DNA of 64,000 bases, taken from assembly GCA_017962085.1 (NCBI GenBank), contig JAGCWA010000008.1, positions 1-64,000 on the forward strand, given 5' to 3'. Both the position numbers and the translations under genes were made by a program. The number at the start of each line of letters is the position of its first letter. Positions within the stretch are counted from its first letter, which is position 1. The stretch is from Paludibacteraceae bacterium. Lineage in GTDB: Bacteria; Bacteroidota; Bacteroidia; Bacteroidales; Paludibacteraceae. A model generated the notes under the pieces. The model ran no database searches. It was given only the letters and a program-made list of their open reading frames with translations, and was not told where the DNA came from. Positions 58,301-64,000 of the stretch are shown here, piece after piece.

Positions 58301-59192
58301 GAGACTCCTTCCGCAAGGAATAGTCGGAATTGAGGAGAGGATTGGCGGAGATATTGCCCGTACCCGCGAAACCACCCTGCACGCAGGAGTAGGTCACATT
58401 GGCTTTGTTGAATATGGATCCTCCGTTTCCGTATATGATACAATTGGTGATCCTGCAATTATTGTTGGAAGAATTGACCGCATACCGGTTATTCGAAGAC
58501 CCCGAGCGGGCATTGTTCCGCACCACTGTACAGTTTATCATGTCGCCACCATTCAGGTTCACCGCCGCAACGTTCGAATCGTCCAACACATTCGAGTCGA
58601 CCACCACGTTAACCAGACGTCCGCCTGAGTTTACCAACACCACGCCAAGCGAAGGTTCCGACGAAATGTTCTCCGTGATCAAACCTCCGATCAAGGTACC
58701 CGAAACCGCAATAGGAGCGGCATTCGTACTATTTTTGATAACAGAATTGTTCAGTTTCAGCACCGCACCGCTATTGACCGACACAAAGTGGCTATAGTAT
58801 GAGTTATATGTCGTGGAACTAATCTTGTTACAATCCAGCACGACATTCAGGAACTCGACCTCCGTGTTTCCGTTGACATAGATGCTTGTGTTCGAAAGAT
58901 GGAGCTGGAAAATGAAAAGATCAATAATGGTAGCTTTCCTCTTTATGGAGAACCCCTTCTCGGACATCACCACCACGTTCCGAGAGAAACTAAGATCATT
59001 ATTCAGGGTCACATCACTGAGCAACTGCACCGTATCCCCCCGCTGTGCGGCATTCACCGCATCGGTAATGTCCGTATACGAAGCGCCAGTGCTCGACGTA
59101 CCGACAGTTATCGTACGACCATACGAAGGAGAGACAGACCACAAAACGCACGCAACTATCCCTAAAATTATTTTAAATCCCTTTGTTTTCAT
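49392..59192 (-). CDS. Giant secreted repeat protein C (beta-helix, HYR-like and CDS repeats)
   Basis: 3,266 residues from ATG at 59192 (MKTKGFKIILGIVACVLWS). A GTG two codons upstream is rejected as a weaker start. After the signal peptide (to about SPSYG), residues ~25-340 form one beta-helix module with a choice-of-anchor-Q-like end (PCVDAGNTS...VDMGATEL). Four ~290-residue HYR-like modules follow. About 25 repeats of ~49 residues then have the form C-(G/S)-(S/A)-Y-x-L-N-D-S-x-Y ... GCDSI-x-x-L-x-L-x-(V/I). Each repeat has a Cys near its start and another in GCDS, suggesting one disulfide per repeat. A further ~200 residues lead to a C-terminal beta domain (VYSNYGKVTVYVHGLQEEDL ... GRYVCIVVLSDDRRASCKF) that looks like a divergent T9SS type A tail. 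Probable surface adhesin or fibre. Confidence 0.9.
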   Translation of the reverse strand: MKTKGFKIILGIVACVLWSVSPSYGRTITVGTSSTGASYTDITDAVNAAQRGDTVQLLSDVTLNNDLSFSRNVVVMSEKGFSIKRKATIIDLFIFQLHLSNTSIYVNGNTEVEFLNVVLDCNKISSTTYNSYYSHFVSVNSGAVLKLNNSVIKNSTNAAPIAVSGTLIGGLITENISSEPSLGVVLVNSGGRLVNVVVDSNVLDDSNVAAVNLNGGDMINCTVVRNNARSGSSNNRYAVNSSNNNCRITNCIIYGNGGSIFNKANVTYSCVQGGFAGTGNISANPLLNSDYSLRKESPCVDAGNTSAISRITDVDYFGRVRVSGPSVDMGATELIQDYCEKTDTRVSCGEPFVWIDGKTYTESNHTAKDTVRGSGRCDTIVTLDLTFYPSVDKSSLTEEQRNKIDCSGEEVTFSFDPSSSGRTSFKWLTPSGTLLGTSSTYTAVVGDYDMEYYFIASTPDGLCPDTTIFGALVNYDFYIDNVVNRMEDSVPNNGCFLKFLDLRPYRPIISYCSKQGRDTTYSYRLNDGPWVDFATAPVLSDVAPGDKIYWRVAVRTNAGSVLRDDTDEPMVVVLRDEQKPELSCDDISAGKRIIPVTDSVNGIVPLSASLEDVLPAASDNCTTTPKVLASLDGSTFGEFNGYSGSLNVFDMTSFSVYWKAEDNGGLQSDVCLVKYEVERATEVNGKMYAIVRDTMVCSLPITWHGYTFTYDGEQTEVGAALLSVKVDSSFFVTEKVVNVGPYTWRNGVTYTESTVVENYHQTNADACDSVYTLRLTIKDPSNLSVNDPVSPIDSVMNEQCALSVLDLSTLMPSYVYSSDNAVDTTVYYKVNGGEWIEFATAPLLSHVTNGTTLYWRVDITTDDHSIVSDETVTPQVIRLSDVVAPTLDCERISEDNRLAPVSDSVMGRVTFSVAPDAVKAAASDNCFSDFTLYVSTDGLSFSEYNGETFPLNVFTQPTTSVYWRVTDQAGNESSVCEIEYGVERNTEVSSKKYAIVRDTLLCAGDLPFVWHGYTFTYAGERAEVGAALLTVRIDSSYYVEETIVSTEPYTWRNGVTYSESVRVEGFHQPNANGCDSVYALNLVVKINNSLMVYEAVSPIDSAANDGCALRLLDMTTLVPQFVYNATNAVDTVVYYRVDGGEWVNLADQPSLSGVVDKTQLHWRVVVNAPDTSLADETVNPQIIRVKNLTPPTLSCDGISAGKRFAAVADSVNGEVRFSVPLADVKEAASSECESEFDVLFSNDGLNFNPYSGLTFNLNVFTQTDRTLYWKVKDLSGNESDACSVGYSVERATEVDGKMYAIVRDTFVCAKYFPVVWHGHTFSAPGESAEVGAALLTVKEDNSFFRYDTVVVCGVNQYTWIDGVTYNSGSSYDLSQTIDNGAGECDSVVYTHLVVHSRMTGKKTGDTVRYWGCYGVDSKYIGFTVKPASEYNLYRWYEQGQPMVDELGNVVEGVSRFEMTFNGLDNYEYKLVISASDGYCADTTVYITNSTHFLETDSLTLMDLDADENCKATVRLWDYMPAFKDICSFSFVDTVCFFNLNGEGERSLSRDDYYEFTDGDTIFWRVGYLTTNDTTYTISSTDFFQRVSVVDRTAPRVDSLGISYGNLVHPVADSVVGDVRFTVPLTDVTDHLSDNCDSVADLTLKYSYDGVTYEDFAGMEVTMNVYDAPTVMVYYSATDRAGNTMIDSVLYRVERNTPHGDDSFAVVRDTMLCPAELPFVWHGHSFAQDGDSGVVGAAYLTVHTWNDYVKYDTVVACHSYVWRDGVEYFESTTEPITYVQNGEDVCDSVVHLNLTILSPSYGEDTVVICVKELPYDWNGYQLGGDSIVKMNNKLGCDSMVNVKVIVLPVSYAEIYDTACGSYTLNDSVYTQSGDYQQVFTSAVTGCDSILTLHLVVNPIPVSHVYETVCGSFTLNDSVYTKSGVYEQRLVSKVTGCDSILTLHLTVLEHTYGKDTITICQGMLPYMWHDMAVYGDTVMRLRNHVDCDSFVSIKLIERPIEVTELYDTACGSYVLNGFEYIMSGTYEQRLTGSWGCDSVVRLNLTLLDESMNTIYVDACGSYTLNDSTYTESGVYEQHLTAANGCDSLLTLVLELKPAGDTLIKEITTGSYVLNDSVYTKSGLYTQYIPTENGCDSIVRLDLTIVEGVVYEWWDTVCSGGIFWDNSLIQDPGTYSKHYVTESGEDSTSILHLTVIPTRYETIVDTAYSHYVLNDSLYTKSGIYKQYLLASTGCDSVITLNLKILNLVNGVVKDTACSSFTLNDSVYTVSGTYEQHLVTPDGRDSVLVLELVINPSYEVNLVETSCGAYTLNDSVYEKSGVYEQRFQTATGCDSVIKLNLTVWEVPMRVITDTVCDAYVLNDSIYRESGAYEQHVVSPDGCDSLIKLNLTVLKSPLTQLFDTVCISYRLNDSIYTESGVYEQRFPALNGCDSIVQLNLIVLSSPSLVVYDTACVSYTANGEVYTEDAVLQKRVNSPTGCDSIITVHLTILPIMRDTIYRTSCDSLVLNDSVYTESGVYNQTLISSVGCDSILTVYLTILKPTYGTDTVDICENAPFVEWHGYEVSSDTSLVIKNSLGCDSIVAIHLNRLPVLRSEFADTSCAPYVWNDAEYNVSGDYDYRLTSSIGCDSIITLHLTILPSYDIYVLDSAVSYYEWNGERYDSSGVYTQHLVSSEGCDSVVTIGVTILPPPEKMPEKVNACISYEWQGRTLTQSGIYYDLLKTAAGEDSIVSIDLTINYPKYNKDTIHYTVCRNELPVVWNDYEISTDTARVVLTTVEGCDSFIVFRLNILPTFDTTTYVTTCDSFEWHGRYLYDTGLYTDTLQSIIGCDSITRLALTVKKSSVTKIRRTLCESELPVRWNEYEFYRDTLIVFPSANGCDSIIDVKLTVNKEYNLVFDEVACGNFYWQGKLLKNSGTYVDSFTTATGCDSVVTLNLIVSHPYRVNLVDTTKAGTIYEKNGFTVDANHIGNHEYEVNLLSQYGCDSVVHLSLYVDGRDIKIKWTSVSGGASVDYGDKTMNRKFCAGDEYYLNYQILNGVPDTFKFFFDSDGIAQGFRNVVGTVEDGEVGSIKFTVPEGIAPGTYNVHAQMFGEGKSSKVETVPIRIGYDARYVMRMWNDVVVCDNSKNEFVSYQWKKNDRDIPGATGQYYCEKTGLDGYYSLHAITANNDTMYVCGKYFEALNVPFSISTYPVYSNYGKVTVYVHGLQEEDLVGARMYVYTMEGALKYWTDIVRKENEVWVTEGRYVCIVVLSDDRRASCKFVSNAVELIK
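50240..53930 (-). repeat. Array of about 25 CDS-type 49-residue repeats in protein C
   Basis: Repeats run from CHSYVWRDGVEYF to GCDSVVHLSLYV. Two classes alternate irregularly. The common one is CGSYTLNDSVYTESGVYEQ...TGCDSI.TLHLTV. The rarer one is IC...LPY.WNGY....D......GCDS, which lacks the SGVYEQ turn and occurs about five times. A few copies have lost one Cys (for example PDGRDSVLVLEL, AGEDSIVSIDL). DNA copies are diverged, unlike the giant B modules. Confidence 0.8.
53840..57730 (-). repeat. Four HYR-like modules of about 0.85-0.9 kb in protein C
   Basis: Modules begin at NNGCFLKFLDLRPYRP, NEQCALSVLDLSTLMP, NDGCALRLLDMTTLVP and DENCKATVRLWDYMP. Each contains a P.LSCD.IS..-like strand, DNC/SEC Cys pairs, a VYW(K/R)..D..GN segment, the phrase YAIVRDT..C..P..WHGY/H.F, and ends in a CDSV repeat. 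The phrase combining a binding-domain strand with WHGYTFTY recurs almost unchanged. Confidence 0.8.
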
Positions 59193-59236
59193 AATCACTT
59201 TTCATATTTCGCGCCATTCACTGACGTTCCAAATCA

Positions 59237-59266
59237 CAAATTTATGAAGAAATCCGACATCAGCAA
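59237..59266 (-). promoter_or_regulatory. Promoter of giant gene C
   Basis: On the minus strand: TTG core of the -33 box (59266-59264), 19 bases, TAAATTTG (59244-59237), a full -7 match. The leader to the ATG at 59192 is about 38 bases. Confidence 0.5.
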
Positions 59267-59450
59267 CACAACGATTTAATCTAAATAACCTCAAAGATGG
59301 AAAAAAATCTACAATACACCAACATTTATTAACATTTTTTTAGGGCGAGCCTGCGGATGCCATGGAAACAAGGGGAGCATGGAGTTGAAAAAATGTTGAA
59401 AAAAAGTTAATAACAGGTTGAAATCGTGTTGAAGGGAGAAGGAAAGAAAA

Positions 59451-59480
59451 AGGGGATGAGCCAGCGACGGCGCATCCCCT
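59451..59480 (-). terminator. Intrinsic terminator of fabG
   Basis: AGGGGATG (59451-59458) pairs with CATCCCCT (59473-59480), extended inside by GCC/GGC after one mismatch. On the minus strand it is followed by TTTTTC. It lies about 25 bases past the fabG stop. Confidence 0.75.
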
Positions 59481-59503
59481 CGTATATGAATCGATTGTAA
59501 ATT

Positions 59504-60250
59504 CTACATGTTCATACCGCCACAGCAGTGGATAACTTGTCCAGAGACATACGAAGAGAGGTCTGATGCCAAGAATGTAGCGACGTTAGCCACGTCCTCA
59601 GGTGTACCACCTCTTCTCAACGGAATAGTATCCGTCCATTGCTTGCGCACTTCCTCGGACAACTGCATCGTCATATCCGTCAAGATGAAACCAGGAGCGA
59701 TACAGTTCGCGCGGATGCCACGGGAACCCAACTCCTTAGCGGTGGACTTAGCCAGACCGATCATACCAGCCTTAGAAGCGGAATAGTTGCATTGTCCCGC
59801 ATTACCGGAAACGCCCACTACTGAACTCATATTGATGATGCTACCACCACGCTGACGCATCATGATAGGCGCACATGCATGGATGAAGTTGAACGCGGAC
59901 TTCAGGTTCACCGTCAAGACAGCGTCCCATTGAGCCTCCGTCATACGCAACAACAATGTATCCTTCGTGATACCCGCATTGTTCACCAAGATATCGATGC
60001 TTCCGAAATCCTTCTGGATCTGCTCCACCACCTTATGAGTCTCCTCGAAATCAGCCGCATTGGAAGCATATCCCTTAGCCTTCACACCCAAAGCGGCGAT
60101 CTCAGCCTCTGTCGCTTTTCCAAGCTCGTCTATCTTCAAATCCGTGAATGCTATATTGGCACCCTCACTGGCAAACTTCAGCGCGATCGCCTTTCCAATA
60201 CCTCTGGCCGCTCCAGTGATAAGAGCAGTCTTTCCATTTAACAATCCCAT
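59504..60250 (-). CDS. fabG: 3-oxoacyl-[acyl-carrier-protein] reductase
   Basis: 248 residues, the usual length. It is a short-chain dehydrogenase with the cofactor motif TGAARGIG (12-19), NNAG (90-93), and the catalytic set Asn115, Ser143, Tyr156 and Lys160 (NYSASK). The C-terminus VSGQVIHCCGGMNM has the usual FabG form (VDGGM) with Cys replacing Asp. It reduces 3-oxoacyl-ACP with NADPH in fatty acid elongation, in the cytoplasm. It follows ispG by 42 bases on the same strand but has its own -7 element in that gap. Other short-chain dehydrogenases look similar; the close overall fit makes FabG the best call. Confidence 0.92.
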   Translation of the reverse strand: MGLLNGKTALITGAARGIGKAIALKFASEGANIAFTDLKIDELGKATEAEIAALGVKAKGYASNAADFEETHKVVEQIQKDFGSIDILVNNAGITKDTLLLRMTEAQWDAVLTVNLKSAFNFIHACAPIMMRQRGGSIINMSSVVGVSGNAGQCNYSASKAGMIGLAKSTAKELGSRGIRANCIAPGFILTDMTMQLSEEVRKQWTDTIPLRRGGTPEDVANVATFLASDLSSYVSGQVIHCCGGMNM

Positions 60251-60279
60251 AATTATATTTTTTAGTTATTAATCTATCG

Positions 60280-60287
60280 CAAAGATA
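60280..60287 (-). promoter_or_regulatory. Candidate -7 element of fabG
   Basis: On the minus strand it reads TATCTTTG, a full TAnnTTTG match in the 42-base ispG-fabG gap. No -33 TTTG at 19 bases (that site lies inside ispG). Confidence 0.4.
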
Positions 60288-60292
60288 TGAAT

Positions 60293-62062
60293 TTATTTCC
60301 AATCTCCATTTCGCTTAATCAAATCAATCAGCCTATCGACCGCCTCCTCCTCCGGAATGAGTTTCTCCACGCAGGTCTGCCCCTTGTAAAGGTTCACCTT
60401 GCCCTTCGAGGAACCCACGTAACCATAGTCGGCATCGGCCATTTCGCCCGGACCGTTCACAATACAACCCATGATACCGATCTTCAGTCCCTTCAGGTGG
60501 GAAGTCTTGGCTTTGATCTGTGCGATGGTGGACTGCAGGTCGAACAACGTACGCCCACAGCTCGGACAGGAGATATACTCCGTCTTGCTAACCCGCACAC
60601 GCGAACCCTGAAGAATACCGAACGACAGGGAAAGCACCTGTGTCTGAGGCACATTCGGCGCCTCAATCCACAATCCATCCCCCAAGCCATCGATAAAGAA
60701 GACGCCAAGGTCAGCCGCCGCCTTGATTTGCAAATCCTCCAGGTTAGAGTCCGCATACGTACGTTTCAGCACAACCGGGTTACGCACCCCATCGGCAAGC
60801 AAGGCATGGAAGAAGGCGCGTTGCTCCCCCACCCCGTTCTGATGGTTGGTCGTCAAGACAAATACAGTATGCTCGTCCACAGCCTCCCTGACCTCCTTGG
60901 AATAATCCGGGTACGAAAGCTGCAGGAACTTCAGCGGAGAGACGTCGAAACGCAAGGCGGAGAGTTGGTTCACTCCATAAATCGTTCCACCGCCCATGCG
61001 GTCGCCTTCCAAGCAATAATCAGGGGTCAAGCCGTTCGAAGAGACGGCGGAGGAGAGCATCACGACAGGGAGCGCCTCCCCACCGATATTTCCCACACCG
61101 AACGTCGCTCTGCGGGCATATTGGAACGGATTGACCTTACCGGAATCCTTCGCCGAAATCTTCGCATGACCAGTCCTGCCCGTGATATAATCCACCAACT
61201 TACGTGCCACAGGTATCTCATGCTCAGGCGCCTCGCTCAACGAGACACGCACCGTATCACCGATACCGTCCGCCAGCAAAGCCCCGATGCCCAAAGCGGA
61301 CTTCACCCTACCGTCCTCACCATCGCCCGCCTCGGTAACGCCCAAGTGCAAAGGGAAAGCGAGGTTCTCGGCACGCATCGCGGCCGTAAGCAAACGGACC
61401 GTCTGCACCATGACCACCGTGTTGGAGGCTTTGATGGAGATCACCACATCGTTAAAGCCATCCTCCCTACAGATACGGAGGAACTCCATGCACGACTCCA
61501 CCATGCCCCGAGGCGTGTCACCGTACCGGGACAAAATCCTATCGGACAACGAACCGTGGTTCACCCCAATCCTCAAGGCGGTGTGGTGTTCCCTGCAAAT
61601 ACGCAGCAAAGGAAGCAAACGGTTCTTTATCTTCTCCAATTCCTGTTGGTACTCCTCGTCCGTATAATCGAAATGCTGAAGCGTATGCACCCTGTCGACA
61701 AAGTTTCCCGGGTTGATACGCACCTTCTCGACATATTGGGCGGCCACCTCGGCAGCAGCCGGGTTGAAGTGGATATCGGCCACCAAAGGCGTGTCGCATC
61801 CCTTGTCTGACAAAGAGCGACGGATAAGCTTCAGGCTCTCCGCCTCCCTGACGCCTTGGGCGGTAAAGCGCACCAGCTCCCCCCCGGCGGACACAATGCG
61901 CAACGCCTGGTCCACACTGTTTTCTATGTCGTTCGTGTTGGTATTGGCCATAGACTGGACACGTATCGGGTTGGACCCGCCCAACTCCAGTCCGCCTATG
62001 TGCACGACAGAAGAACAACGTCTCCTATAGTTGAACAAATCGTCAGATTCCAAATATTCCAT
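60293..62062 (-). CDS. ispG: 4-hydroxy-3-methylbut-2-enyl diphosphate synthase (IspG/GcpE), large form
   Basis: 589 residues from ATG at 62062 (MEYLESDDLFNYRR). An in-frame ATG at 62092 lies inside a perfect terminator-like hairpin and is less likely. It converts MEcPP to HMBPP in the non-mevalonate isoprenoid pathway. It has the TIM-barrel N-terminus (IRVQSMANTNTND) and the C-terminal Fe-S motifs CPSCGRTLFD and MGCIVNGPGEMADADYGYVG. The length reflects the insertion domain seen in Bacteroidetes and plant IspG, compared with about 370 residues in E. coli. It is downstream of secDF on the same strand, separated by the hairpin at 62081-62117. Confidence 0.95.
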   Translation of the reverse strand: MEYLESDDLFNYRRRCSSVVHIGGLELGGSNPIRVQSMANTNTNDIENSVDQALRIVSAGGELVRFTAQGVREAESLKLIRRSLSDKGCDTPLVADIHFNPAAAEVAAQYVEKVRINPGNFVDRVHTLQHFDYTDEEYQQELEKIKNRLLPLLRICREHHTALRIGVNHGSLSDRILSRYGDTPRGMVESCMEFLRICREDGFNDVVISIKASNTVVMVQTVRLLTAAMRAENLAFPLHLGVTEAGDGEDGRVKSALGIGALLADGIGDTVRVSLSEAPEHEIPVARKLVDYITGRTGHAKISAKDSGKVNPFQYARRATFGVGNIGGEALPVVMLSSAVSSNGLTPDYCLEGDRMGGGTIYGVNQLSALRFDVSPLKFLQLSYPDYSKEVREAVDEHTVFVLTTNHQNGVGEQRAFFHALLADGVRNPVVLKRTYADSNLEDLQIKAAADLGVFFIDGLGDGLWIEAPNVPQTQVLSLSFGILQGSRVRVSKTEYISCPSCGRTLFDLQSTIAQIKAKTSHLKGLKIGIMGCIVNGPGEMADADYGYVGSSKGKVNLYKGQTCVEKLIPEEEAVDRLIDLIKRNGDWK

Positions 62063-62073
62063 AAGCACCAATG

Positions 62074-62117
62074 AAAAAAAGATTTCACACATTTCTAAGC
62101 TGGAAATGTGTGAAATC
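62074..62117 (-). terminator. Perfect 15-bp terminator hairpin between secDF and ispG
   Basis: GATTTCACACATTTC (62081-62095) pairs perfectly with GAAATGTGTGAAATC (62103-62117), with a 7-base loop. On the minus strand it runs into seven T residues (62080-62074). It terminates secDF, and only about 12 bases separate the T run from the ispG ATG at 62062, so ispG must either start transcription within or upstream of the hairpin or depend on read-through. Confidence 0.8.
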
Positions 62118-62164
62118 CTATTATAAAATCCGAAAAACTGAATTATTCGTTACAAATCCCCTTT

Positions 62165-64000
62165 TTACTCATCCACGGTTGCCACCTCTTTCGAGTTTGA
62201 CTTCTTCGTAGTTGACTTTCCGCCTGCAGGGACATGAGCGTCTTTTTTGTCAATGCTCTTAGGCAAGAAACGATGAGCGATAGGAGCGGCGATGAACCAT
62301 GAAGAGTAGGTTCCCACGATCACACCAACCAACATGGCGAAGATAAAGCCACGGATCGTATCACCACCGAAGACAAAGATGATCAACAATACCACCAATG
62401 TACTCATAGAGGTACTGAACGTACGGCTCAAAGTGGAGTTCAAGGCATCGTTGAACAACTTATGGCTCTCACGAGTAGCGAAGTTTCTACGGAACTCACG
62501 GATACGGTCGAAGATGACCACCTTATCGTTGATGGAGTAACCGATGACCGTCAAGATGGCAGCGATGAACGACTGATCCACCTCCATGGAGAACGGCATG
62601 ATATTCTTCAACAAGGAGAATATACCCATGATGAACAACGTATCGTGAACCAAAGCCGCAACCGCACCCAAGCTGAATGACAGGTTACGGAAACGAATCA
62701 AGATGTAGAGACCGATAACCAACACAGCGATCAACACTGCGAAGATAGCGGAGGTCTTGATATCGTCTGCCATCGTAGGACCCACCTTCTGGGAGCTCTG
62801 CAAACCGTATGTAACGGAACCGTCCTCGTTATCCGCAGCAAATCCGCCGTCAGCCGTACGAACATATCTGCTCAAGAACATATCCTTCGTCACGCCGTCA
62901 GCCAAATAGGACTTAACACCGTCGTAAACCATTGACTCGATCTCATCATCGATATTATCGGAAGTCTCCATGATCTTGTAGTTCGTGGAGATTCTCACCT
63001 TGTTGCTCTCACCGATAGTGATCACGTTCACATTATCGAACACGTTCCTCAACTGGGAAGCCATCTCAGCCGTATTGACCGGTTGCTCGAAACGAACGAT
63101 GTAGTTACGTCCACCCGAGAAATCAATACCCGATTTCAATCCTGAAGTGAGGAGAGAAACCAAACCAATGGCCAAAAGAATTGCGGAACCGATCATGAAC
63201 TTCTTCGCCTTTCCGATGAAGTCGAAGTTCACATTCTGCAAGAAATTCTTCGTAACAGAAGTGCAGAATGGCAAAGACTCCATCAACTCAGGTTTCTTAT
63301 TGCTCAAGAAGTCGAAGATCAGACGAGAGATGAAGACAGCGGTGAACAAAGAGCAGAGCACACCGATGATCAATGTCGTGGCGAATCCCTTGATAGGACC
63401 CGTACCGAACACGAAGAGGATGATACCCGTCAACACCGTCGTGATGTTGGAGTCGATGATCGCGCTCAACGCATTACCGTAACCATCCGCCAAAGCCTTC
63501 TTGATAGGGCTACCGTTTTTCTTTTCCTCACGTATACGCTCATAGATCAACACGTTCGCGTCGACAGCCATACCGAGTGTCAAGACGATACCGGCGATAC
63601 CAGGCAACGTCAAGACCGCCTTGAAGGAGGCCAGGACACTAAATATGAAGAACACGTTGCACAACAATGCGAAGTCTGCCACAAGACCTGGAACCAAGCC
63701 ATAGTAGAAGATCATGTAAACCAACACGAGGATGAAGGCCACGATGAAGGAGATGAGACCTGCATTGATAGCCTCTTGACCCAAAGATGGACCAACGACA
63801 TCCTCTTGAACGATGTGTGCAGGAGCAGGCATCTTACCAGACTTCAACACGTTGGCCAAGTCCTTCGCCTCCTCCATGGTGAAGTTACCAGTGATTTGGG
63901 AACGACCGCCCGTGATCTCACAGTTAACGTTCGGGAAAGAGTAAGCGTAACCATCCAATACGATAGCGACGCTCTTATTGATATTCTTCTTCGTCAAGTC
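62165..64000 (-). CDS. secDF: Protein translocase subunit SecDF (partial, 5' end off window)
   Basis: The frame is open from the right edge to the stop at 62165, 612 codons; a TTG near the edge is not the start. The visible part begins in the periplasmic P1 domain of SecD (AIVLDGYAYSFPNVNCEITGG, then NFTMEEAKDLANVLKSGKMP). Six membrane helices with LGMAVDANVLIYERIREE follow, then SecF with the GIDFSGGRNYIVRF motif, a second periplasmic loop and six more helices (SINDKVVIFDRIREFRRN). SecD and SecF fused in one chain is usual in Bacteroidetes. It uses the proton gradient to help SecYEG export proteins, and so serves the first step for all the T9SS cargo in this window. The C-terminal tail is Lys-rich. 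Confidence 0.96.
   Translation of the reverse strand, partial: DLTKKNINKSVAIVLDGYAYSFPNVNCEITGGRSQITGNFTMEEAKDLANVLKSGKMPAPAHIVQEDVVGPSLGQEAINAGLISFIVAFILVLVYMIFYYGLVPGLVADFALLCNVFFIFSVLASFKAVLTLPGIAGIVLTLGMAVDANVLIYERIREEKKNGSPIKKALADGYGNALSAIIDSNITTVLTGIILFVFGTGPIKGFATTLIIGVLCSLFTAVFISRLIFDFLSNKKPELMESLPFCTSVTKNFLQNVNFDFIGKAKKFMIGSAILLAIGLVSLLTSGLKSGIDFSGGRNYIVRFEQPVNTAEMASQLRNVFDNVNVITIGESNKVRISTNYKIMETSDNIDDEIESMVYDGVKSYLADGVTKDMFLSRYVRTADGGFAADNEDGSVTYGLQSSQKVGPTMADDIKTSAIFAVLIAVLVIGLYILIRFRNLSFSLGAVAALVHDTLFIMGIFSLLKNIMPFSMEVDQSFIAAILTVIGYSINDKVVIFDRIREFRRNFATRESHKLFNDALNSTLSRTFSTSMSTLVVLLIIFVFGGDTIRGFIFAMLVGVIVGTYSSWFIAAPIAHRFLPKSIDKKDAHVPAGGKSTTKKSNSKEVATVDE

Larger units (their letters stand above)
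59193..59503. other. Intergenic region between fabG and giant gene C
   Basis: About 310 bases holding the promoter of giant gene C (59237-59266) and the terminator of fabG (59451-59480). The middle is AT-rich and has nothing else I recognise. Confidence 0.5.

Noticed and set aside
59192..59198. GTG start two codons before the ATG of giant gene C
   Set aside because: The ATG gives a normal signal peptide (MKTKGFKIILG) and a consensus promoter at a usual distance; the GTG adds nothing.
60287..61810. 507-codon plus-strand frame opposite ispG
   Set aside because: It is antisense to a clear IspG with intact Fe-S motifs and has no recognisable protein features.

Overview
The window looks like chromosomal DNA of a Bacteroidales bacterium. 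Several independent features point there: secreted proteins ending in type IX secretion system (T9SS) sorting domains of both type A and type B, a radical SAM enzyme beside small lipoproteins of the Bacteroidetes rSAM/lipoprotein type, a surface-glycan-binding lipoprotein, a fused SecDF, the large form of IspG, and promoter elements of the TTTG-N19-TAnnTTTG type used by the Bacteroidetes primary sigma factor. No rRNA, tRNA, CRISPR array, insertion sequence or phage module was recognised.

Layout. Bases 1-17000 (minus strand) hold two tandem paralogous giant genes for secreted parallel beta-helix proteins. One runs off the left edge; the other is about 4,750 residues with six tandem choice-of-anchor-Q-like modules and a T9SS type A tail. 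Bases 17750-22083 (plus) carry two secreted proteins that share an N-terminal domain but end in different sorting domains (type B and type A), with a small DUF937-like protein between them. Bases 22172-24853 (minus) are valS. Bases 25123-27649 (minus) are an operon of three related lipoproteins followed by a SPASM-type radical SAM enzyme. Bases 27863-30591 (plus) are metA (acetyl-type active site) overlapping a U32 peptidase-family gene. Bases 31063-33395 (plus) encode a tail-fibre-like surface protein and a C13/caspase-like peptidase with an EF-hand and a T9SS tail, followed by terminators and a possible small RNA. A polysaccharide flippase (minus) ends at 33718.

Bases 35258-39956 (plus) form a tight four-gene operon: HipB-like antitoxin, HipA-like kinase, LOG-family nucleotide hydrolase and a sacsin-like GHKL ATPase. 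This is the best candidate here for an undescribed stress or defence module. It is followed by an AT-rich stretch with a frameshifted lipoprotein remnant. Bases 40831-47181 (plus) are mostly housekeeping: cardiolipin synthase, SufT-like protein, LpxH, RarA, an S41 protease and a sugar nucleotidyltransferase.

Bases 47264-59192 (minus) return to surface biology: an orphan glycan-binding lipoprotein, and a 3,266-residue secreted protein built of one beta-helix module, four HYR-like modules and about 25 short Cys-containing repeats, with an outer-membrane barrel gene 14 bases downstream. Bases 59504-64000 (minus) are fabG, ispG and the 3' part of secDF.

Much of the window therefore encodes T9SS cargo of unusual size, though no T9SS machinery gene is present. 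The remaining genes are core envelope, translation and repair functions plus two accessory systems (rSAM/lipoprotein and HipBA-LOG-ATPase).
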